A stretch of DNA of 64,000 nucleotides from Candidatus Epilinea brevis (lineage in GTDB: Bacteria; Chloroflexota; Anaerolineae; Epilineales; Epilineaceae): positions 115,065 through 179,064 of the forward strand of contig JADJUE010000012.1 of NCBI GenBank assembly GCA_016710785.1, read 5' to 3'. Shown here piece by piece: positions 57,364 through 64,000 of the stretch. The notes beneath the pieces were generated by a model, which saw only the letters and a program-made list of their open reading frames with translations, made no database searches and had not been told where the DNA came from. The translations under genes and the position numbers were made by a program. Position 1 is the first letter of the stretch. Each line of letters begins with the position of its first letter.

Positions 57364-59987
57364 TTAGAACTCATTCATGCACCATTCCCACATTGCCAGC
57401 CATGTCCTGGATGCCCTCAGGTGTTGCGCCGTCCGGGTATGCATCCGACAGCACTGGTCCGGGCCAAATAGATCGACCGACCTTGTGGCCCCCGAATGCC
57501 CAGTCTCGTTGATGTTCGCCAGTCCCGATCGATAACCCGCGCCCCATGGATACTCGCGCCCCTCCGTACCCCGCGCTGCTCGCTCCCATTCCTCCTCCGT
57601 CGGCAGGCGGCGCCTCTAGCAAAGCAGTCAGTGGCCTTTGCCCGCAAGCGGAGCGTCAGCCAGCGGCCGAAAGCCACCGCCTCGTCCCAATCGACGCTCT
57701 CTCGTGGATGGTTGGCGATGGGCCACTGAGCCTCATCGGGCCTGTCGCTTTGTTTGTCGAGCCCCGCCCACCAAGCCGCGCTGCTGTAGCCGCCAGGGTC
57801 GTCCACAAAGGCCTGGAACTGGGCCCAGGTCACCGGGTAGCGAGCGATCTCGAAGGGCGGCAGCGTTACCACTCGGGCATCCGGTTCGCCCTTCTGGTAA
57901 ATGAAGGCCCCCTCCAGGGATCGACACCCAGTCGATGTCCGGCAGTGCGATCCCGTTTGCATCCGGCGGCAGGACGCCCACCCCCTTGCGGTCATCCGCA
58001 TCCAGCACGCCCAGCACTCGGTAGGCCGCCGCCCGGCCATAGGGATGGGCTTCCGTCGTCTTGGCCCAGGCACTGTCTGCCAGCAATCGCCGGCTCTCCG
58101 GCTCGACATCTTTGGTCTGAAGCCCGCGCCGCTGCGCAGGACAACCTCCAGCCCCACCTCCGGGCTCAGCTCCGCCAGCCAGCGCGTCACGCGGTTGGGG
58201 CCGGCGGCGCCGTCGCCCAGCAGCTCGCCCAGGATCACCCAGGTCTCCCGCCACACGTGCGGATCCCACCAGCCCGCGCCGGCCTGGAAGTAGCCGGCCG
58301 GCGACCGGCCGGCTTCCAGATCCTCCAGAGCGCCGCGCCGCGAAGTATTCCTGGAAGAGCTGATGCTCGAAGGTCACCTGCGCCCCATCCTCGCGCAGCA
58401 AGCGGGCGTCCAGGGCGGCGCCGAGCAGCCAGGCGCGATCCTCGTGCTGGATGGCGGCTTCAGCCTCTTCACGACCGATGACAGTCTCCTTCGCCGTCTG
58501 CATCGCCAAGGCCACATCCGTCAAGGCGGCGAGCACCCTACCTTTGGCTTCCGCCGGCCAGGGTTGTCCAATGCTATCGCAGCGCTTGATTTCATGGCCC
58601 AGCAGCTCCTGGGTCAAGTCACTGAACAGCCCCGCCCGGCTGTCCGGCAGTTGCGTTTGGCCCCGTACAGCCGGCAGAGGTTGCCCAGCAGGAAGGGGTT
58701 GCGGGCCAGCAGGATCAAGCGGGCGCCTTCGTGGCTCGCCTGCCAGGCCGAAAGGCGTCCCAATCATAGCCGGCATCGGGCCGGGTCGCCCGGTCGCCGC
58801 TGGTTGGAAATCATCCCACGCCAGCCCCTCGCACCCAGAAGCGCCTGGCATGGTCTTCCCCTTGACCAGCAACCAGGTCCCCAGGCCCGGAGGAAGGCGT
58901 CGTCCCCTCCCATCTTCGCCCACAGGTTCTCCGCCCGCTCGTCCCTGAACCGCGAGCGGATCACTGCGAGCATCTTCGGTGGGTCCAGGTCCTGCAGGCG
59001 CAGCTGCTCCAGGTCCTGCACGTCGCCCAGCTCGTTGCCATAGTCCCGCGCCCGGCAGGACAGCACGAAGCGGCGCAGCTGGCGAAGCTCGTGCTTCACG
59101 TCGGCCACCAGGTCCGCGCCTGTCGGTGACGTGCGCGGCATCTCGTTGAAAGCGTCCAGCAGGACCACGAGCGGGTGGGTCAACTGCAGTTCGTCCCAAA
59201 GCGGCGCCAGCGGTCCTAGCGGGAGCCGCATGTAGTCCTTGAGCGCCTGCGCCTCGCCCGCCTCCGTCGCGCCGCGAAACTTGCGCAGGGACACCCAGAC
59301 CGGCAGGGACAGGCCGTTGCGATCGCCTTCCGCCGCCGCCAGCCACGCATCGGCATAAGCCAGGAGCAGCCTCGCCAGTGTCCAGGTCTTGCCGCTGCCC
59401 GGTTCGCCCAGGAGCACGCAGCGGCTCACCGTCATCAGCCGCTCGCGCACATGCGGCACCGGCTGAGTCTGCATCTCGTGCTGGCCGGCGCCTTGGTAGC
59501 GGCCCTCCACCTCCGGCAGCGACTCCCAGCCCCCGGCGAACTCCAGGCCGTAGTCTACCAGCGAGTCGGACCGCGGCCGCCGGTCGGGCGCTGCCGAGAG
59601 GTCTACGTACTGCTCCTCCAGCAACCGCAACTGCTCCGTCCGAATGCGCCGGACGTAGGCATCCAACTCCGCCGCCACGTCCAACTCCGCCAGCGACCCG
59701 ATCATGGCGTGGTGCCCGCGGACGCTGTCGTCCGCCAGCACCCGCTTGATGAGTGCCGGAAGCCGCTTCCTGTTCAGCGCCTCCGCCAGCAGCTGCGGCC
59801 ACAGGTCTTCTGCCGGCGCGCTGGAGGGCAACGCCGTGGCAGGCACATCGGCCTTTCCCGCCAGATCCAGGATCCGCTGCGTGTTTGCGCCATACGCATC
59901 CACCAGGCGCCCGCAGAGGCCGGCATAGCAGCGGTGCCGAAGCAGCGCCGCCACCGTGGGCTGATCGATCAGGCGACCGGTAGACAT
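57364..59987 (-). pseudogene. third NACHT - FGE-sulfatase protein, frameshifted and FGE-truncated
   Basis: Starts MSTGRLIDQPTVAALLRH. Residues 1-110 look like an effector-associated, death-like helical domain (LLAEALNRKRLPALIKRVL). The NACHT has Walker A GEPGSGKTW and Walker B VVLLDAFNEMP; the frame is clean to about 58860. Further blocks in other frames give GLFSDLTQELLGHE, VTFEHQLFQEYFAA and WRETWVILGELLG, then the FGE start (PPFEIARYPVTWAQFQAF, PRESVDWDEAVAFGRWL). It ends at CMNEF-TAA right after the GNVWEW region, so the VVRGGSW half, where a VR would be, is missing. At least five frame changes. Confidence 0.78.
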
Positions 59988-60042
59988 GGCGGGCGATTAG
60001 AGCCGCAACAGCCGAGGCTGTCAAGGGCCTGAGCAGCGAGCC

Positions 60043-61311
60043 TCAGCGGCCGATCGTGAATTGACCAGCAGCAACACGGACGCCGTCCAGCGTGAGCGCC
60101 ACGCTGTACTCGCCCGCCACCAGGGAATCCGCGCAGACCTTCTTGTCATCCCTGCTGCAGCCGTCGATGAAGTCGTAGTTGTACTCCGCGTTGCGCCAGA
60201 TGAAACCGTCCCACATCTTGGCCGGCTGCGGCGGGCTGGACATCATCGACTGCGTCACCCCGTCCAGCCACCAGGTCTGGCCGTACAGCATGCCGGCCTG
60301 CGTCCCCGTGGGGTACCAGGAATAGAACAGTCGCTTGGTATCGCCATCGAACAACGACCGCGACTCCCGACAGCGGTCCTGCAGGGGATCAAAGCCGTCC
60401 TCGGTGCAGAAGGACAGCTCCGTGAAGGCCGGCGCGGGCATGGCCGTCGCGGCCGCGGCGGACGCCGATCCGTCCTGCGCGGGGGCCACCGCTGCGCTCA
60501 GGCCGCCCGGATCAGAGGGCAGATCGAGGCGTGTGAACGCGCCGTCAGTGGCACTTCGCCGATAGGTCCACCGGGTGATCGGCATCCCCTGCGCAGATTC
60601 GAGGCCCGTGGGCAGGCGTTTCACGACAAACCGGTCTTCCTCGATGCCTGCCTCTCCATTGTGCACCTCCTCGTTGAACAGCGGTCTCACCACTGCGCGA
60701 CTGAACCCGAAGGCGGCCAGGGCCATCGTCCATCCGGACGCGCCCGTAGACCTGGAGAGCACGATGATCGAACTGCCTTGGTCTCCCAGCGCGGCCGCCT
60801 GATCGGCCGCGACAGGGTCATCCAACCAGTTGCAGTCGCAGACCAGGAGCCGCGTGTCCTCGAGCGGCATCAGACTGGCGTGCAACAGGCTTTTCCACTC
60901 GCCAGGAGCCTGGCAGCTGAGCACGTCCAGGGTGGAGGATCCCCCTTGCACGGCTTCCGTGGCGGACAGTTGCGTAGCGGTCAGGAGCACCACGTCCATG
61001 TGACCGTCCTTGTCGAAGTCCGATCGCTTGTAATCGATGACCCGCATCAGCGCCGGGTCGAAGCCGGGCAGCAGCAGCGCCGGATGGTCCGGGAACAGAC
61101 AATCCTGGTGGCTGACGGAGTTGGCGCCCGGAAGGGGCGTCTCACAACCTTGGGTCAGCAGCACGCCGGGGAGCATGGTCGCAAACACAGCCAGCGCCGG
61201 GCATCGACGCTTCGGCCGCCGCGACCGCGGCTGATCGGCGACCGGGCCCCCCGTCCTGGCGGACCCCATCGACATCGACAGAATGAGCGGGACCAGTGGT
61301 CTGTTCCTCAT
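60043..61311 (-). CDS. hypothetical lipoprotein
   Basis: A 422-residue protein with a long basic N-terminus and a possible lipobox LLTQGC near residue 55, so the true start may be an internal ATG (residue 46, MLPGVLLTQGC). A DKDGHMDVVLL segment near 98 resembles an FG-GAP/VCBS calcium loop. The rest is Cys- and Trp-rich (CQAPGEWKSL, WYPTGTQAGMLYGQTWW), with no family recognised; the C-terminus (GEYSVALTLDGVRVAAGQFTI) looks like an Ig-like strand pair. It follows the NACHT genes but shows no link to them. Intact. Confidence 0.72.
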   Translation of the reverse strand: MRNRPLVPLILSMSMGSARTGGPVADQPRSRRPKRRCPALAVFATMLPGVLLTQGCETPLPGANSVSHQDCLFPDHPALLLPGFDPALMRVIDYKRSDFDKDGHMDVVLLTATQLSATEAVQGGSSTLDVLSCQAPGEWKSLLHASLMPLEDTRLLVCDCNWLDDPVAADQAAALGDQGSSIIVLSRSTGASGWTMALAAFGFSRAVVRPLFNEEVHNGEAGIEEDRFVVKRLPTGLESAQGMPITRWTYRRSATDGAFTRLDLPSDPGGLSAAVAPAQDGSASAAAATAMPAPAFTELSFCTEDGFDPLQDRCRESRSLFDGDTKRLFYSWYPTGTQAGMLYGQTWWLDGVTQSMMSSPPQPAKMWDGFIWRNAEYNYDFIDGCSRDDKKVCADSLVAGEYSVALTLDGVRVAAGQFTIGR

Positions 61312-61552
61312 GGTCTTATCGGCTCCTTTGGTAACGCACCAGGCTCGTGACGATCACTGCGCAGAACGGTAAGACAGCATCGGTGACTCAGGACAACGCG
61401 ACCCGCGGATCTGACCTCATCAAGCCCCATGAGCCTCGCCCCAGACTGGGACGGTCCAGGTCACCCTTGCGGTCATCTTATGCCTTTTTCGCGTATCGCG
61501 CTACCGATGGGCGACAGGCAGTGCCCGGCCGCCTCCATGGCGTTGGCGCTCG

Positions 61553-61801
61553 TCATCCGGCCGCCCCTTCCATGCGGTTGACCAGCATGGCCGTGTCATA
61601 GCCAAACGAGGCGATGTCGTAGCCCGCAAAGAAGCCCTTGTCCGCCTGCAGCATCAGGTTGAGGAAGCGTTGCCAGGTCTCGTCCGCATCCCCCGCGTAG
61701 CCATGCACGAACAGCACCAGGTTGGAAGCCCTGGCTCCCTCGTCCTGGTCGCAGAAGATCCAGGTGCCGTCCGTGCCGGTCTCGATGCAGGTCTTGGCCA
61801 T
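61553..61801 (-). pseudogene. truncated paralogue of the alpha/beta-hydrolase domain of target 1
   Basis: An 82-codon ORF, MAKTCIETGTDGTWIFCDQD, with FVHGYAGDADETWQRFLNLM and YDIASFGYDTAMLVNR. It aligns end to end with the first 80 residues of the hydrolase at 48531 (FAHGYSGDPDGTWERFPNLI, YQLASFGYDTRKVANR) and then stops. The nucleophile region is absent. A good GGAGGA site precedes the start. It is the 5' remnant of another gene of the same family, cut near the island edge. Confidence 0.75.
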
Positions 61802-61975
61802 GGGGTCCTCCGTGGTGAGCGCGGCCCTATGGTCTCAGGAGGAGCGGCGGATGTCAAGAGACCCGCGAGCGGCCGCGGAGGGGCGGGCGCCACGCTCAGC
61901 GTGGCGATGGGCATTCCTATCCGCTTGGCTACGCCGGATGCGGTCGGGGGATGATCGGCGGCCGGCTGGCAGGGG

Positions 61976-63043
61976 TCAAGGGCGATGGGCGGGGGCCAGA
62001 ACGGTCAGCCGGGAGAGGGGGAAGTCGACCGTGCCGGGCAAGGCGCGGTGGTCGACGAAGGTGGCGGTGGTTTGCATGCTGGTGGACAAGGTACCCGTAG
62101 CCAAGGGGCGGATGCGGTAGCTGACCGTCACGCCCTCGCGCGGCAGATCGGCAAAGGACCAACTGAGGGTCCGGCCGTCCGGGGACAGGGCGGCGGCCGG
62201 TACGGCGGAATCAACGACCAAGGCCACATCGGGCGAGAGCCTGTCCACCAGGTCCAGCCGGCGGAGCACCTCATAGATCGGGCAATAGGGTCCAGGCTGA
62301 AACATGCTGACGAAACGATCGGCCTGATGGGCCTGGATGAAGTCGCGGCGCGAACTGGCCACCTTCCCCATGCAGCTCGAGGCACAGGCATCGTCGATGC
62401 AGACGCTGATCCGCAGGACTTCTGCCTCTTGGATGCGCCGCGTCACGGCTTGAACGGCTCGGCAGCCATGGTCGCTCCGCCCATTGCCGATGAGCACCAT
62501 GATCTCGTAAGGGTTGCGGCGACTTGCGGTCGTTTCGCGGGCGCGCATGAGCAGGCTGAGGCCCTGGGTGAGGCCACGGTCGGTACCGCTGTCGCCCTTG
62601 GTGCGTAGGCGCTTGAGGCAGATCTCCAGCTTGGCGAGATCCCTCGTCAGCGGGCACAGGGTCCGGGCGCCATGGCCGAAGGAGACGATGCCGATCCGGG
62701 CGGTTGGAAGCTCGGGCAGAAGCAAGCCGCGAATGAAGTGCCTCGCCGCCGCCTGCAATTGCGTCAGGGATTCACTGTCGATCGACGCCGAGCTGTCGAG
62801 GACCAGCACCACATGCATCGGTGACGCCTCGACGGTGCAGTCGACATCAAAGCCGAGCGTGACCGTCGCTGTCTCGCCCAAGAGCAGGACGTCCGGGGAG
62901 ACAGACTTGCGCGGCCGCACGACGCAGTCGCTGGTGGCGGGCGGCGGCGGCCGGTCGGCGGCGGCGGGCTTGCCGCAAGGCCCAGGGCCCGAGCCGAGGG
63001 CCACGATGGTCGTCAAGAGAAGGCTGCGGTAGATCTGGCACAT
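61976..63043 (-). CDS. secreted VWA-domain protein
   Basis: A 355-residue exported protein: signal peptide (LLLTTIVALGSGPGPCG, with a possible lipid-modified Cys), then a short beta domain and a VWA domain (about residues 70-260) with MIDAS DSSASIDSES and further TDR-type ligands (SGTDRGLT). The C-terminal 90 residues form a DUF11-like beta domain (SPDGRTLSWSFADLP). It resembles one VWA half of the 26287 protein (both have a YDPQRRTLTWSLG-like or SPDGRTLSWSF strand). ATG 63043 has AGGAGG. Role inferred as surface binding. Confidence 0.82.
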   Translation of the reverse strand: MCQIYRSLLLTTIVALGSGPGPCGKPAAADRPPPPATSDCVVRPRKSVSPDVLLLGETATVTLGFDVDCTVEASPMHVVLVLDSSASIDSESLTQLQAAARHFIRGLLLPELPTARIGIVSFGHGARTLCPLTRDLAKLEICLKRLRTKGDSGTDRGLTQGLSLLMRARETTASRRNPYEIMVLIGNGRSDHGCRAVQAVTRRIQEAEVLRISVCIDDACASSCMGKVASSRRDFIQAHQADRFVSMFQPGPYCPIYEVLRRLDLVDRLSPDVALVVDSAVPAAALSPDGRTLSWSFADLPREGVTVSYRIRPLATGTLSTSMQTTATFVDHRALPGTVDFPLSRLTVLAPAHRP

Positions 63044-63296
63044 GGTGGCCTCCTGAGCGGGCCGACGACCCGCAACCGAGGGGACGATACCGGCAGGTGA
63101 CAGCGCCTGCCGCAGCAAGGATGCTGGCGTAGCCCGACGCACCCGTCACGCTTCGCATCGTCGCTCACCATCGTTAACCGTTGCGCGGCCGCTTACGGAC
63201 AGGCGTCCGCCGCACGGTGCCAGCATCGGCTCCCGATCCCCGCCGGGCTTTTGCCAAATCTGGATGCCACTGCCGCCAGCCCGCCAGTTTCAGGGA

Positions 63297-63322
63297 AGAA
63301 CCCTTGCCGCGGCAAGGGTTCT
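63297..63322 (-). terminator. 26-bp perfect palindrome downstream of the tRNA-Lys-like gene
   Basis: A perfect palindrome centred on CCGCGG, seven bases past the tRNA 3' end on the minus strand. Probable transcription terminator; no T run follows. Confidence 0.6.
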
Positions 63323-63328
63323 CGGTGT

Positions 63329-63400
63329 CCTGACGGGAAGGATTTGAACCTTCAACCAATGGATTAAGAGTCCACTGCCCCGCCGTTGAGCTACGTTTCG
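63329..63400 (-). tRNA. tRNA-Lys (CTT), acceptor stem mispaired
   Basis: The anticodon arm (TGGA-CTCTTAA-TCCA, anticodon CTT) and the T-arm (GAAGG-TTCAAAT-CCTTC) are good. The 3' acceptor strand is CCGTCAG, but the 5' strand reads CGAAACG and pairs at only three of seven positions. The D-stem is GCTC/GGGC. This may be a decayed copy or carry sequence errors. CCA is not encoded. Confidence 0.65.
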
Positions 63401-64000
63401 GGCGGCAAGCGAAGGGGCCAGCTCACGTGGAAAGTGCCTTCGCCTGTCAAGGCTTTTTCCGTCCGGCGCCGCCTGTTCGCCGCCGCCTCAGTCCAGCTCC
63501 CGCACCAGCCGCCAGGAGCCGTCGGCCTGGTCCTGGCAGAGCTCGCAGATCAGGTCGCGCTCCGTGGCCACCAGCCAGTAGTACCGGTGCGTCTCGCCCA
63601 GGGGGCTCCACCAGTCCAGACGCGGCTCGCGGTGCTCCTCCAGGCTGGCCACCTCGGTGCAGCCGGCCGCGCAGGGTGAAGGCCTCCGGGTCGGCCCTGT
63701 GGGGTCACCCTGACGTTGCACAGGGGATACCCGGGTTGTGCAGGCGCATGGCGTGAGCGTCCCTTCAGGACCGCGGGGCCCGGCTCAGCAGGCCTCGGCT
63801 CAGGGGTCCTCGGCTCAGGGGTCCCTGGCACCGGGAAAACAGGTCCGCGCGGCCCCGTCGCAGGCCATCCGACCCATGCGTCCGCCCTCATGGCAGCCAC
63901 ACTTCCAGCCCCGACTCCCCCCTAGGTAGCTCCCGGCGACTTCAGCACCGTCGCCCGTGTCTGCCAGCCGCGCAGCACTCTCGCCGCGGCGGATGAGCCC
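63401..64000. other. window end, mostly unassigned
   Basis: Contains one weak ORF (63488-63721, minus) and a 15-base tandem duplication CCTCGGCTCAGGGGT at 63793-63822. Nothing else is supported. Confidence 0.5.
63488..63721 (-). CDS. small hypothetical protein, possibly frameshifted
   Basis: A 77-codon ORF whose last 55 residues look protein-like (EPRLDWWSPLGETHRYYWLV, then LICELCQDQADGSWRLV, with a CxxC-type pair). The first 20 residues are unlike protein, and an adjacent frame reads ADPEAFTLRGRLH, so a shift near 63675 is possible. No family recognised. Confidence 0.4.
   Translation of the reverse strand: MQRQGDPTGPTRRPSPCAAGCTEVASLEEHREPRLDWWSPLGETHRYYWLVATERDLICELCQDQADGSWRLVRELD

Overview
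The window looks like a chromosomal segment of a high-GC bacterium, most likely a Chloroflexota (Anaerolineae/Caldilineae-like) genome bin. The basis is inference: very high GC, a short SigA/RpoD, secreted proteins with Thr/Pro-rich linkers and a terminal YLP-type motif, and sigma70-type promoters (TTGACN with TATNNT). No ribosomal or marker-gene phylogeny could be run, so the phylum call is tentative.

Region 1 (1-19.3 kb) is housekeeping. It holds the tail of a phosphoesterase, an aldo/keto reductase, a D-amino-acid-oxidase-like enzyme with a MazEF-type toxin-antitoxin pair, PgeF, a rhodanese lipoprotein-TyrRS-PdxH cluster, a nuclease followed by an OB-fold membrane protein, PurC, a sortase, a PIG-L deacetylase, GyrA, a two-gene asymmetric ABC exporter (second gene frameshifted) and RpoD with its promoter and terminator, then tRNA-Gln.

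Region 2 (19.4-44 kb) is mostly cell-surface and signalling. It holds a lower-GC cluster of secreted proteins (19.5-25.6 kb, with a decayed propeller-gene remnant beside a duplicated promoter), a 1261-residue propeller/double-VWA protein, a repeated-domain lipoprotein, a PAS-GAF histidine kinase with a receiver protein, a DUF6777-like/VHL-like protein, a radical SAM-HhH protein, a PurM homologue, a second PIG-L deacetylase, and secreted phytase-like and M28 peptidase proteins. Dispersed GC-rich palindromes and a long inverted repeat lie between them.

Region 3 (44-61.8 kb) is the notable part: a conflict-system and diversification island. It holds a DUF262-HNH protein, an EAD1-trypsin effector, and three NACHT (NLR-like) genes that each end in an FGE-sulfatase fold. 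A diversity-generating retroelement (DGR) sits between two of them: template repeat TR (52301-52427), Avd (52686-53039, minus) and a reverse transcriptase (53229-54072). Two variable repeats of the same 127-bp length lie at the 3' ends of two different NACHT-FGE genes on opposite strands (VR1 51930-52056 plus; VR2 54278-54404 minus). Substitutions relative to TR fall almost only at template adenines. Most genes in this island carry multiple frameshifts and the RT has an in-frame TAG and lacks its N-terminus. A G-rich segment (53056-53220) looks like a sequencing or assembly artefact. The locus is therefore either decaying or badly resolved, although VR2 shows no non-adenine substitution against TR, which argues for recent homing.

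Region 4 (60-64 kb) has two secreted proteins, a truncated paralogue of the hydrolase that heads the first NACHT gene, a tRNA-Lys-like gene with a mispaired acceptor stem, and a poorly supported small ORF.
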